NCBI RefSeq assembly: GCF_000473065.1
Contig: NZ_AXAZ01000032.1
Location: 1-64,000 of the forward strand
DNA from: Bradyrhizobium sp. WSM1743
GTDB taxonomy: Bacteria; Pseudomonadota; Alphaproteobacteria; Rhizobiales; Xanthobacteraceae
Direction: 5' to 3'
DNA length: 64,000 nt
Below the pieces are notes generated by a model. That model did not search any database, was not told the origin of the DNA, and saw only the letters and a list, made by a program, of their open reading frames with translations. Below are positions 30,222 to 39,625 of this stretch, piece after piece. The stretch's first letter is position 1. Every line of letters begins with the position of its first letter. The translations under genes were made by a program, and so were the position numbers.

Positions 30222-31985
30222 CTATTCGGGCAGCCCGGCGAGCTTCAAACCGTCATAGAAGCGATTGCGCTCCAGCCAGAACGCCGGGTTGCGCGAGTAC
30301 TCGGATGCTTTCAAGCTGCTGACAGTGTGGCCCGGACTACGTTTTTGATACTCGATCAGGTTGGCTTTGGCCTGTTCGCTGCGCCCGTGCAGCGCATCGA
30401 TGGCGGCGAGCCATTGCCAGGCAAAGCCATTTTGTGGACTGCTGATCGTCGCCTGGCGCATATGCGCGTAGGCAACATCGTCGTGGTGCAGATGGAATTC
30501 GGCCATTCCGAGCGTAAAGTAGCCTCGGCTCACCTGCTCGGAGTCCAGGGGATCGAGACGGAGCGAGAGCATGACCGGCTCGGCGACCTCTTCCGGACGG
30601 CCTTGTTGCAGTTTCAGAAAGCCAAGTCGCTGGAGCGCGCGCGGCTGGTTCGGATAGAGCGCAAGCACGCGATGGATGGCCTGTTCCGCGTCATCGATCC
30701 GACCTTGCACGGACAATACGAGGCTGCGCACGTAGTTTGCGCGGGGATCATTGGGCTGGAGCGCCAATGATCGTTCGATCGCCTGGGCCGCAAGCGTGGT
30801 TTGGCTCTCTGGCGCCTCGCTCCATCTGGCCAACACCTCTGTGATGTAACTGAGGGCAAGTCCCGTCAACGCAGACGCGGAATCGGGATCTAGTTGCAGT
30901 GATTGCTCGAACAGAGCCCGGGCCCGCTGCGCCTCCGCCTGCGTGCGCATGCGCTTCAGCGAGCGCCAGCCCTGCAGCGTCGGATCGATGGCTGCGAAGG
31001 TGCGCCCGGCATAAGGCCTCTCAAAAGACGGTCCGGCCTCGTCGATGCGGACCTTCAGCTCATTGGCGATGCGTGCGGAGACGTCGCGCCGCCAATTCCA
31101 TCCGGCTTGTTCAGCGTAGTCGAACCGACCCGACCACACCACTGCGTCGGTGGCACTCGCCTGCAGCTTCAGGGCGATCGAGACGGCTTCGCCTTGGCGC
31201 TGCACGCTGCCACTCAAAACATAAGCAACGTGCAATCGGCGGCCGAGCTGCGACGCATCGCTATCGGGCCCAGGCCCCATCGGAGGTCCGATCACGAGCG
31301 TGTCGGGCAGGCGCGAGATTTCGATCATGAGATCGTCACTAATGGCCTCGGCGAGGTCGGCGGCGTTTTCGCCGCCGACACCCGCGAGCGGCAAAATCGT
31401 GATCGTGTTCTTGCTGACGAGGCCGCCGGTTTGTCCCCGGTGTGGAAGCCCGAACCAGAGCGCGGCGCTAAGTGAGACGGTGCAAGCGATCCCGAGTGCA
31501 ACCAGCCACGGCAATGATCGGCTGCGCGCCGCCACGAGTGGCGACGAGGCCTGCGTGCGGGCGGCATTCTCCCCGCCGGCGGGCGCATCAAGAGCAGGTG
31601 GCGCATCGAGGAACGTTGCGTCCAGCAAATAGCCACGGCGCGGTACGGTTTTGATCAACCGCTGATCGCCGCCCAGTGCCGCTCGAAGCTCGCTGATGCA
31701 CTGGACCAAGGAATCGTCGGTGACCGCCACATTGGGCCAAACCGCGTCCGCCAGCTCATCCTTGCTCAACAGCCGGCCGGGATGACGGGCGAGATGAACC
31801 AGCAGCGCAAAGCTCTTCGGGCGCAAGGCGACCGGATCGCCGCGGACACGCAATTCGCCGCGCTCCAGGTCGACGTCAAAACCGGCGAAATGAAGCGTGC
31901 CAAGAGAAGGCCGGCGAGAAGCCGGGCTCAATTCGTCTCCACCAGCCGTGCCTGGTTTGGTTTTCGTGCCAATTTCGGCGTTCAT
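30222..31985 (-). CDS. ToxR/CadC-like membrane regulator with TPR domain
   Basis: 587 residues from the ATG at 31985. An OmpR/PhoB winged helix at about 40-125 (LRPKSFALLVHLARHPGRLL, SELRAALGGDQRLIKTVPRR), one membrane helix at about 165-185 (SLPWLVALGIACTVSLSAAL), then a periplasmic part that has a TolB-N/adenylate-cyclase-associated segment (ITILPLAGVGGENAADLAEA, a FlgO-like ISDDLMIEISR) and TPR repeats from about 350 on (ARALFEQSLQLDPDSASALT). Such one-component sensors bind DNA while in the membrane. Divergent from a Tat amidase gene, its likely target. Confidence 0.82.
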   Translation of the reverse strand: MNAEIGTKTKPGTAGGDELSPASRRPSLGTLHFAGFDVDLERGELRVRGDPVALRPKSFALLVHLARHPGRLLSKDELADAVWPNVAVTDDSLVQCISELRAALGGDQRLIKTVPRRGYLLDATFLDAPPALDAPAGGENAARTQASSPLVAARSRSLPWLVALGIACTVSLSAALWFGLPHRGQTGGLVSKNTITILPLAGVGGENAADLAEAISDDLMIEISRLPDTLVIGPPMGPGPDSDASQLGRRLHVAYVLSGSVQRQGEAVSIALKLQASATDAVVWSGRFDYAEQAGWNWRRDVSARIANELKVRIDEAGPSFERPYAGRTFAAIDPTLQGWRSLKRMRTQAEAQRARALFEQSLQLDPDSASALTGLALSYITEVLARWSEAPESQTTLAAQAIERSLALQPNDPRANYVRSLVLSVQGRIDDAEQAIHRVLALYPNQPRALQRLGFLKLQQGRPEEVAEPVMLSLRLDPLDSEQVSRGYFTLGMAEFHLHHDDVAYAHMRQATISSPQNGFAWQWLAAIDALHGRSEQAKANLIEYQKRSPGHTVSSLKASEYSRNPAFWLERNRFYDGLKLAGLPE

Positions 31986-32121
31986 TCGGCGCTCTTTCGG
32001 GTGTCGCGGCGCCAGCGCGCCTAATCTTTCCCACGGCGACGATGCCGTCGTCACGCTTGCCCGCAATGCTAATCCAAATCGAGGGGAATTGGCACGTGGG
32101 ATCGGCCAAAGGGAGCCAGCC
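31986..32121. promoter_or_regulatory. Divergent promoter region, regulator / amidase
   Basis: 136 bases between two divergent starts. A CGACG-ATGC-CGTCG dyad lies at about 32037-32050 and is a candidate operator for the ToxR-like regulator. The amidase ATG is preceded by AAAGGGAG. Confidence 0.4.
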
Positions 32122-33705
32122 ATGACCATGGACCGACGTTCGTTTCTCGGGGTGGCCGCCAGTACCATCGTGACCCTGGCGGAGACAGCGCCGAGCCCGG
32201 CCTCCGGCCAGGCGGCCCTGCCGCCGTCCCCTTCGGGGCGCGACCTGGCTTATGCTAATGTTAGCCAATTGCGAGCATTGCTCGATGCACGCAAGATATC
32301 GGCAACGGAATTGGTCGAGCACGCGATCGGCCGGATCGAGGTCCTTGATCCCCGCGTCAATGCGGTGGTCGTCCGTGACTTCGAGCGGGCCCGCGCGGCG
32401 GCGCGCGACGCGGACGCCGCGCTCACGCGTGGTGAGCGCCGGCCGCTGCTCGGAATCCCCATGACGGTCAAGGAGTCCTTCAACGTCGGCGGCCTGCCGA
32501 CCACGTGGGGTTTACCGACCGGCCGCGATTGGCGGGCCGCCGAAGATGCTGTGGCGGTCACCCGGCTAAAGGCGGCGGGAGCCGTGATCCTGGGCAAGAC
32601 CAATATCGCCTTATCCATTGCCGACTGGCAAAGTTCCAACCCTATCTATGGGACGACGAACAATCCGTGGGATCTCAAGCGCTCGCCCGGCGGCTCATCC
32701 GGCGGATCGGCTGCCGCGCTGGCGGCCGGCTATGTGCCGCTGGAGCTAGGGTCCGATCTCAGTGCTTCGCTGCGCGTGCCCGCGCATCTGTGCGGCGTGT
32801 TCGCCCACAAGCCCACCTTCAATCTGGTCCCGCAGCGCGGCCATGCGCCGCCGCGCTCGCCGGCCCTGGGGACCGATTTGACTAATGGAATGGGCGTCTG
32901 CGGGCCAATGGCCCGCACTGCCGCTGATCTGTCGTTGGCATTGGATGTCATCGCCGGACCGGATGACTATGAGGCTGCGGCCTACCGCCTCCAACTTCCT
33001 CCCCCGCGACACGATATGCTGAAGGAATTTCGCGTTCTGGTGCTCGACAGTCATCCTCTTTTGCCGGTGGCGCAGGAGATACGGGACACGATCGATCAAC
33101 TCGCGAACCGACTGGCAGCGACAGGTGCGACGGTCGCACGATCCAGCTCGCTGTTACCCGACCTCGCCGAGTCCGCTCGCTTGCATACCCGCCTGGTGCG
33201 CAATTTCACCGCGTTCGGCCGCCCTCCCGAGTTCTTCAAGGAGATTCAGGAGAAGGTCGCAGCGCTGAAGCCGGATGACGACAGTCTGAAGGCCTGGCGG
33301 ACGCGCGCGCCGCTGCTGAGTCACCACGAGGTGATGGCAGCGGAAATCGCGCGTGCCCGTCTGCGCCAGCAATGGACCGGTCTGTTCAGGGAGTTCGACG
33401 TGGTTCTCTGTCCGCCGTTTGCCGTGACTGCATTCGCGCACGATCACAGGCCGGATCAGGAGGATCGCACGATCGATATCGACGGCGCGCACCACCCCTA
33501 TTTGTCCCTCATCGTATGGGCAACGCTCGCGACGCCGCCTGGCTTGCCCGCAACGGTGATACCAGCCGGGCAATCGAAGACCGGCCTTCCCATCGGCGTC
33601 CAGATCATCGGCCCCCTGTACGAGGACCGCACCACCCTTGCCTTCGCCCGATTGCTCGAACGGGAGTACGGGGGATTTACAAGGCCGCCGGATATAGCTC
33701 GATGA
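32122..33705 (+). CDS. Amidase-signature enzyme with Tat signal
   Basis: 527 residues. Tat-type signal (MTMDRRSFLGVAASTIVTLA). Amidase signature serine hydrolase: catalytic Lys in IPMTVKESFNVGG, cis-Ser in the SPGGSSGGSAAALAAG run, and nucleophile Ser in GSDLSASLRVPAHLCG (the usual GGS before the Ser is replaced by SAS). Hydrolyses amides; substrate unknown. The frame is open upstream to 31897, but the signal peptide and AAAGGGAG ribosome site choose 32122. Divergent from the ToxR-like regulator. Confidence 0.9.
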   Translation: MTMDRRSFLGVAASTIVTLAETAPSPASGQAALPPSPSGRDLAYANVSQLRALLDARKISATELVEHAIGRIEVLDPRVNAVVVRDFERARAAARDADAALTRGERRPLLGIPMTVKESFNVGGLPTTWGLPTGRDWRAAEDAVAVTRLKAAGAVILGKTNIALSIADWQSSNPIYGTTNNPWDLKRSPGGSSGGSAAALAAGYVPLELGSDLSASLRVPAHLCGVFAHKPTFNLVPQRGHAPPRSPALGTDLTNGMGVCGPMARTAADLSLALDVIAGPDDYEAAAYRLQLPPPRHDMLKEFRVLVLDSHPLLPVAQEIRDTIDQLANRLAATGATVARSSSLLPDLAESARLHTRLVRNFTAFGRPPEFFKEIQEKVAALKPDDDSLKAWRTRAPLLSHHEVMAAEIARARLRQQWTGLFREFDVVLCPPFAVTAFAHDHRPDQEDRTIDIDGAHHPYLSLIVWATLATPPGLPATVIPAGQSKTGLPIGVQIIGPLYEDRTTLAFARLLEREYGGFTRPPDIAR

Positions 33706-33721
33706 TCAGCTCGGGCGTTCA

Positions 33722-33814
33722 GTGCTGCAAGCAGAGCGGACGTCGGTGAGCGCCGATGTGGAGTTCGAGACAGACCACGGGCGTGTCGGCAAGCACATCG
33801 GCGCTGCGGCTTCT
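33722..33814 (-). pseudogene. Remnant of a glsA-like cNMP-domain 3' end
   Basis: Reading the minus strand gives [17 protein letters not shown], which matches SRSADVFADTPITCLEL in the C-terminal cyclic-nucleotide domain of the intact glutaminase fusion at 37644-39518 (region about 37744-37831). Similarity fades after this and the copy is only about 90 bases. It cannot be a gene. It has the same orientation as glsA and lies directly against the queF remnant. Confidence 0.75.
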
Positions 33815-33822
33815 CCCCGGGA

Positions 33823-33958
33823 CCGAAGTTCTTACGCATCGGCGGCTACTGGTATCCGCGCGGCGGCATCCCGATCGACGTGTTCTGGCAGACCGGCCGC
33901 GTGCCGAAAGGCCTCTGGGTGTCCGAGCAAGGCGTCGCGCCCTATCGGGGGCGGGCTA
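33823..33958 (+). pseudogene. Remnant of a queF 3' end
   Basis: These 136 bases match the last 135 or so bases of queF (30030-30164) with roughly 14 mismatches by eye, in the same orientation; the translation [20 protein letters not shown] continues as in QueF. The copy lacks the first 105 codons including the catalytic Cys, and its stop codon is lost (reads RGRASSS instead of RGRG-stop). Non-functional. Confidence 0.9.
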
Positions 33959-33972
33959 GCTCGAGCCTGCGT

Positions 33973-36900
33973 TCACCACGCGTACCGCACCATGCCCTTG
34001 CCTGCGTAGGATCGCGTGACGCCCGAGAATTCGCCTTCGAACGTGCCGGCGGCCGACCAGCCGTTCAGCCACTTCTTCTCGACCGATCCCGTCACCAGTG
34101 CCGAGTCCGAGGCCATCGCCGCGCCGTTCACGACGAAACTCGCACCGGGCAGCGTCTGGAACGTGGCGCCAATGACACGGTCCGGATTGAAATCATGCGC
34201 CCAGGCAAGCCGCCCGCGCAGCGTGACGATGCCGTCGGCCTGAGCAAAGGCCTTATCGGTGCGCAGGCCGAGCTCGGTCCGGGTGTCGGTAACGGTTCTG
34301 GCGCCGTACGTCAGCGCAAACTGGCTGCTGCCAACGATCGCCTGCTCGGCGTAGGCCGGCAGGTCGAAGGTGGTGAACTGGGCCGACGCATAAGGCGTGA
34401 GACCGACGCCATGTGCCACGAAGCGATAGCCGCCTTCGAGCCGGCCGGAATATGTGTTGGCATCGAACTCGGCGCGCAGGCGGTCGACGCCGGCAACCGT
34501 CACCGTGCGATCGGTCGTGATATTCTGCCAGCCATAGGCCAGCGCGCCGGAGATGTAGGCTGGCCCCACGACATGCCGGAAGAACGCGCCGGCCTGGAAC
34601 AGGTCCGACCGGCCGCCACCGAGCGCATTCGCCACGGTAAAGTTGGTGCCGCCGCCGGCAAGCGCGAAGCCGACCAGCGTATCGCGGGAGATGCGATAAT
34701 CTGCGCCGACAGCGGTGCCGTAGAGGTTGCTGGTGGTGGTGTTCGAACCGATGCCGGTGTTTCCGTCGGTTTGCTGCGCCCCGCCGAACGCCGCTGCCCA
34801 GACGCTCCACCGCTGCTCGAACGAGGGCGCAACCGGCGCCTTGGTGTAGATCGCGGCAAAAGCATCGCGCTCGGTCTTGCTGTGACCTGCGCTCTTTGCC
34901 GCATAAGCCAGGCTCTCGTCGGCATAAGCGTTCGAAGCACCATCGGCGCTGATGGGCTCGCCGCGCCCGGCGATGAACGGGTCCGTCATCACGCCCATGA
35001 ACTGGTTCATGGCATTGAACGTCGCCTGCTGGGGCGCGCTGCCCACCTCGCCAGAGAGCTGCGTCAAGCCGCTAGGCGTAAGGCCGCCGAACGCGACCGG
35101 GATCGTGCCGTTGGTGTTGAAATAATTGATGATCGCGTTGCCGACGTTCTGCTGATTGCCGTTGAGATTGCCGGACGGGGGCACGAAGTTCAGCGCAAGA
35201 TTCAGATAGGCATGGGTGGTGTCATAGCTCAGCGTCGTGTGGAAGCCCGACGGCAGGCCGGTGTTCGCCACGATGGGATCGAAATGGCCGCTGATGCTGC
35301 CCGCATTCAGGATCGTGTACTGCTTGGCGACGTAAGAGCCAGCGACAAAATGCGCACCGACGGTGGCGCCGCCAAGTGTTGCGCTTCCCGTCACATTGGC
35401 AAAGCTGGAGGTTACGGGATCGACGAAAACACTGAACAGGGCCCCTGATTGCATCGCGAGGCTTGCCACGGTCATGGACGTTCCCGGCCCGCCCGCACCG
35501 CCCGGCGAGAAAATGCCACCCGCGGTGACCTGGAGCGCCCCCACCGTGCCGATGCCGGCCAGCGCTGCAGTCGCATTCACCGTGGTGAGGCTCGATGACG
35601 CCATCGAGCCATCGACAACGAGCGTGCCACCGTTGACCGTGGTCGTGCCCGTATAGGCGCTGCCGTCGCCCGTCAGGCTCATGATGCCGGAGCCGGTCTT
35701 CACGAAGGCGCCACTCCCGGTCAAGGATCCCGCGAAGGTCGAGGACGAATTGTCGCCCCCGACGGTGAAGACAAACGCGCCCGTATTCAGCTGGGTGCCG
35801 GCAACGCCTGCGAGCGAGCCGTAGGTCGCACCGCCGGAGGTCGAGTAGACATTCGCGCCGGCAACCGTCAGATCCACCCGTCCCGTGACGCTCCCGCCAT
35901 AGGTGTTCATCGAAGCGAGACTGCCGGACAGTGTCGCGTTGCCGTTGATCGTCCCATAGAGCTGGATGTATCCGCCAGCGGCGTTGATCGATCCATTGAT
36001 CGTCCCGGTGGGGTCGACGACAATATTGGCGCCGATGGCGTTGCTGATAGTGTTTGTCGCATTCAGCGTTCCCGTGACTCCGAGATTGCCGTTGTTGGTC
36101 ACGTTCGTCGCATTGACCGCCCGGCCGGCATCGATTGATGTCGCGTGAATCATCGCATTGGACTGGTTGATCAGCGTCGTGACGGTGAGATCGCCGCCTG
36201 AGACAAAAAGGTCTGATGTGGTACCGGTGGTCAGGGTCCCGTTGACGGTGAGCGCACCGGTCACCGTGAAAGTACCGCTTTGATGGTCGACGTTGCCGTT
36301 GATCGTGCCGGCTGCGTTCGCGGTGCCGGAATTCGTCAGTCCGCCATTGACCGTTCCAGTCGTCGTGAAGGTGCCGCCGGCTGCGTTCGTCGTCCCGGCA
36401 GTCGTCGTTACCGTACCGCCGTTGGTGAAGGTGCCGGCGTTGTTGGCGATGCTGGTCGCGCTCAGCGTCCGGCCTGCCGAGACCTGGACCGCGGTGGCCG
36501 AGGTCGAATTGTTCGTGAGCGCCGTGATGCCGGTGAAGCTGCCGAACTGCACGGCCAGGGTCGACGTCCCGTTGTTGGTCACCGCACCATTGGTGGTGAG
36601 ATCGCCGATCAGCGCGAAGGAGCCGCTGCCCTGGTTGGTGATGCCATCGTTGAACACGCCCCTCGCGTTGGCTGTGCCCGAATTCGTCAGCCCGCCGTTG
36701 ACCGTGCCCGTCGTGTTGAAGGTGCCGGAATTGGTCGTGCCGCCGGTCGTCGTGATCGAGCCGTTGTTGAAGATCGTGCCACCGTTGTTGGCAATCGTGG
36801 TCACGGAGACGACGCCGGCGGGAATGTTGGAGAAATTGCCGGTGTTGGTGATGTCGCCGGTCAGGGTGCCTTGATTGCTGGAGATCGCACTGTTGGTCAG

Positions 36901-37410
36901 CGACGTGTTCAGAGTGCCGGTGTTGATGAAGGTTCCGGCGGTCACGCTGGTGGTGTTGAACGAGTTGGTGCCGGACAGCGTCAACCGGCTCGACCCTGCC
37001 TGCGAGATCGTGGCGCCCGTCATGTTGTTGCTGATCGAGATGAAAGTGCCGACGCCGACGGCATTGTTGGTGATGCCGCTGAAAAAATTCACCGCCTGAC
37101 CGCTTATCGTGTAGCCCGGGGACGCAGCGTCGAAAATCCAGGACTGGGGTACGATGGGGCCAAGGGTAACGGTGACGGCCGTCGTGCCCGTGCCGGAAAA
37201 GGTCGCGGTTTCGCCCGCGTTGGCGGGGACGGTGCCTGTCGACCAATTGGTCGGCTCGTTGTAATTGCCGTTGTCGACCCCGCCGTCCTGCCAGACCTGC
37301 GCTCGCGCCAGGGACGGCAGCAATAGAACCGTCGCAAGAGCTGTGCCGGCCAACAAAGCCCTAGTTAAGACGGCCCCACGCGTGAGTCCAACCCCGCCTG
37401 CCCCGATCAT
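33973..37410 (-). CDS. Large autotransporter with C-terminal beta-barrel
   Basis: About 1145 residues from the ATG at 37410 (a TTG at 37458 is a weaker alternative; the ATG has an AGCGGGA-like site). Signal peptide with [20 protein letters not shown]. The passenger (about 45-860) is very rich in Asn, Thr, Gly and Ser, with repeated [15 protein letters not shown] units, typical of a beta-helix adhesin. The C-terminal about 280 residues form a 12-strand autotransporter barrel ([11 protein letters not shown] start; ends in aromatic W, YAW, as BamA substrates do). Surface-exposed; likely adhesion. Low codon-bias contrast aside, the passenger is not matched to a named adhesin. Confidence 0.9.
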   Translation of the reverse strand: MIGAGGVGLTRGAVLTRALLAGTALATVLLLPSLARAQVWQDGGVDNGNYNEPTNWSTGTVPANAGETATFSGTGTTAVTVTLGPIVPQSWIFDAASPGYTISGQAVNFFSGITNNAVGVGTFISISNNMTGATISQAGSSRLTLSGTNSFNTTSVTAGTFINTGTLNTSLTNSAISSNQGTLTGDITNTGNFSNIPAGVVSVTTIANNGGTIFNNGSITTTGGTTNSGTFNTTGTVNGGLTNSGTANARGVFNDGITNQGSGSFALIGDLTTNGAVTNNGTSTLAVQFGSFTGITALTNNSTSATAVQVSAGRTLSATSIANNAGTFTNGGTVTTTAGTTNAAGGTFTTTGTVNGGLTNSGTANAAGTINGNVDHQSGTFTVTGALTVNGTLTTGTTSDLFVSGGDLTVTTLINQSNAMIHATSIDAGRAVNATNVTNNGNLGVTGTLNATNTISNAIGANIVVDPTGTINGSINAAGGYIQLYGTINGNATLSGSLASMNTYGGSVTGRVDLTVAGANVYSTSGGATYGSLAGVAGTQLNTGAFVFTVGGDNSSSTFAGSLTGSGAFVKTGSGIMSLTGDGSAYTGTTTVNGGTLVVDGSMASSSLTTVNATAALAGIGTVGALQVTAGGIFSPGGAGGPGTSMTVASLAMQSGALFSVFVDPVTSSFANVTGSATLGGATVGAHFVAGSYVAKQYTILNAGSISGHFDPIVANTGLPSGFHTTLSYDTTHAYLNLALNFVPPSGNLNGNQQNVGNAIINYFNTNGTIPVAFGGLTPSGLTQLSGEVGSAPQQATFNAMNQFMGVMTDPFIAGRGEPISADGASNAYADESLAYAAKSAGHSKTERDAFAAIYTKAPVAPSFEQRWSVWAAAFGGAQQTDGNTGIGSNTTTSNLYGTAVGADYRISRDTLVGFALAGGGTNFTVANALGGGRSDLFQAGAFFRHVVGPAYISGALAYGWQNITTDRTVTVAGVDRLRAEFDANTYSGRLEGGYRFVAHGVGLTPYASAQFTTFDLPAYAEQAIVGSSQFALTYGARTVTDTRTELGLRTDKAFAQADGIVTLRGRLAWAHDFNPDRVIGATFQTLPGASFVVNGAAMASDSALVTGSVEKKWLNGWSAAGTFEGEFSGVTRSYAGKGMVRYAW

Positions 37411-37643
37411 TGAAATCCCGCTGGGCCCCTGCGCCACCCTCAATTGCCAGATAATCAAAACAGGAAATATCTAGCTGCTTCGCCACCGTCGAACCATCGA
37501 CAACCGGTTTCGTCGCAGAATGAGTCGGCGATTTCCCCTGCGGTGTGATTGGAGAGCAACAGAGGGTTGCATATTTACCGGGCACCCGGCAAGATCGGAC
37601 TGGAATTTCGGTCAGCCGTGAGGCGCATCAATGCGCCCAACCT
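37411..37643. other. Intergenic region upstream of the autotransporter
   Basis: 233 bases between glsA (minus strand, ending 37644) and the autotransporter start. It should hold the autotransporter promoter. I see no clear operator or repeat. Confidence 0.3.
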
Positions 37644-39518
37644 CTAATATGCGCTCAGCAGATCGACCTTCGCGTTTGCCAGCACCAGCCGCCGCGCCAG
37701 GATCGCGGCGAGATTGCGCATGATCTTCAGCGACGTCTCCGGGTGCAGGCGGCGATAGTCGGCAAAGCTGTCGAGCGGCAGTTCGAGGCAGGTGATGGGC
37801 GTGTCGGCGAAGACGTCGGCGCTGCGGCTTTGTTCCAGGATCGCCATCTCGCCGAATTCCATGCCGGGGCCAAGCGAGGCAAGCCGTACGCCGCTGCGCA
37901 GCTTCACGCTGACCATGCCGCTCTGAAGAAAGAATAGCGAATTGGCGGGTTCGCCAGCAGCGATGATGCGCTGGCCGGCCGCGTAGTGCCGCGTGGTCGA
38001 CAGCTTGACGATGGCGGCGATCTCGTCGGAGTCGAGCTCGGCCAGCAACGCCTGTTCGCCGAGATGTGCGCTCTCTTTGAAATCGGTGAAGCCGCCGAAA
38101 CGGTAGATCACCTGGTCTTCGGCCCATTCGATGGCGTCATCGAGCAGCGCGAAGCGCCGCAGCCGGCGCGGCTCGGCCGTGCGTGCGGCGATCGCGGTCC
38201 ACACTGCGGAGGTCTCCTCGAAGCCGGACAGAATGGTGGTAACGCCGGCGTTGCCGAGCGCGGTCAGCGTCTCACCGAGCAGCTCAGCACCGGCCGCGGT
38301 GATGTCGGGAACGCGGCGGAAATCGATGATCAGGAGCGGCGCGTTCGGCGGCTCGCTGGTGAGCCGTCGCGTGACATAGTCGATGGTACCGAAATTCATC
38401 GCGCCGACCAGCTCGAGAACGCGGATGTCGCGATGGCGCTCGTCGAGGATCTGCTGCTCATGGGGCTGACGGCTGCGGCGCGAGGAGATGCCGTAGATGT
38501 CATAATCCGCCATGATGCTGGTGCGGACGTCGGCGTTTCGGTTGAGCATGTGCAGGTCGAACCGCGCCGACAGCGCCTCGCAAACCTTGAGACCGCGTAC
38601 GCTGTTGAAATGGTTGTCGAGCAGCGGCGAGAAGGTGCCGAGCCCGAGCTGCGAGGGCAGCGCCGCGACGATGCCGCCGCCGACGCCACTCTTGGCGGGA
38701 ATGCCGACGCGATAGGTCCACTCGCCGGCATAGTCGTACATGCCCGAGCTCGTCATCACCGATAGCGTGCGCGCGACGATGTGCGGCGTGATCACCTGCA
38801 CGCCCGTGACCGGATTGATGCCGCGATTGGCGAGCGTTGCCGCCATGACCGCAAGGTCGCGCGCGGTGACCAGGATTGCGCATTGGCGGAAATAGACGTC
38901 GAGCACGGCGTCGACATCGTCCGGCAACACCGCGTAATTCCGCAGCAGCCAGGCAATGGCGCGGTTGCGGTTGCCGGTCGCGGTCTCCGAAGCGTGCACG
39001 GCCTCGTCGACGCCGAGGTCGCGGCCGGCAAATTGGCTGAGCTTGGCGCGGACGCGCTCGAAAGCGCCCTTCCCGTCCACGTCGTAGATCAGGCCCGAGC
39101 AGGCGATCGCGCCGGCATTGACCATGGGGTTGAACGGGCGGTTGTCGTTGGTGAGCCGGATCGAGTTGAAGGCTTCGCCGCTCGGCTCGACGCCGATGGT
39201 GGCCGCGACGCGCGCCTCACCGACCATCTCCAGCGCCAGCGCGAAGACGAACGCTTTGGACACCGACTGGATCGTGAACGGCACGGCGCTGTCGCCAACC
39301 TCGTAGACATGCCCGTCGATGGTCACGAGCGCGATGCCGAAATGATCGGGGTTGGCGCGCTTCAGCTCGGGAATGTAGTCGGCAAGCTCGCCGGAATTGT
39401 CGGCTCGGAATTCGGCGTGGCAATCGGCCAGGAAACGTCGCAGCGGCGGCTTGGTGAGATATCCGGTCGAGCGGGGCGTGCCGGCTGCGCTGGCCGAATG
39501 GCTGGTCTGGACGTCCAC
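37644..39518 (-). CDS. glsA: Glutaminase fused to STAS and cyclic-nucleotide-binding domains
   Basis: 624 residues from a GTG at 39518 preceded by GAGGTG. N-terminal 1-320 is a glutaminase (serine-dependent, beta-lactamase-like): PFTIQSVSKAFVFALAL with catalytic Ser-X-X-Lys, FNPMVNAGAIACSG, and KSGVGGGIVAALPSQLGLG. Residues about 355-465 are STAS-like (LELVGAMNFGTIDYVTRRL) and 480-610 a cNMP-binding domain (FFLQSGMVSVKLRSG, FGEMAILEQSRSADV). Converts glutamine to glutamate and ammonia; the extra domains suggest control by a nucleotide or protein signal. The frame stays open upstream into the MFS gene's shadow; that fusion is not real. Confidence 0.93.
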   Translation of the reverse strand: MDVQTSHSASAAGTPRSTGYLTKPPLRRFLADCHAEFRADNSGELADYIPELKRANPDHFGIALVTIDGHVYEVGDSAVPFTIQSVSKAFVFALALEMVGEARVAATIGVEPSGEAFNSIRLTNDNRPFNPMVNAGAIACSGLIYDVDGKGAFERVRAKLSQFAGRDLGVDEAVHASETATGNRNRAIAWLLRNYAVLPDDVDAVLDVYFRQCAILVTARDLAVMAATLANRGINPVTGVQVITPHIVARTLSVMTSSGMYDYAGEWTYRVGIPAKSGVGGGIVAALPSQLGLGTFSPLLDNHFNSVRGLKVCEALSARFDLHMLNRNADVRTSIMADYDIYGISSRRSRQPHEQQILDERHRDIRVLELVGAMNFGTIDYVTRRLTSEPPNAPLLIIDFRRVPDITAAGAELLGETLTALGNAGVTTILSGFEETSAVWTAIAARTAEPRRLRRFALLDDAIEWAEDQVIYRFGGFTDFKESAHLGEQALLAELDSDEIAAIVKLSTTRHYAAGQRIIAAGEPANSLFFLQSGMVSVKLRSGVRLASLGPGMEFGEMAILEQSRSADVFADTPITCLELPLDSFADYRRLHPETSLKIMRNLAAILARRLVLANAKVDLLSAY

Positions 39519-39625
39519 GGTCTCACACCTCAATTTGCTCAGAATCGAAGCAATTCGTGTGCCATGTATACTGGGCCGACGGTGTCGTGGCGGGGAGCGA
39601 CGCCCGCTTGGGTCACCGAAGCACG

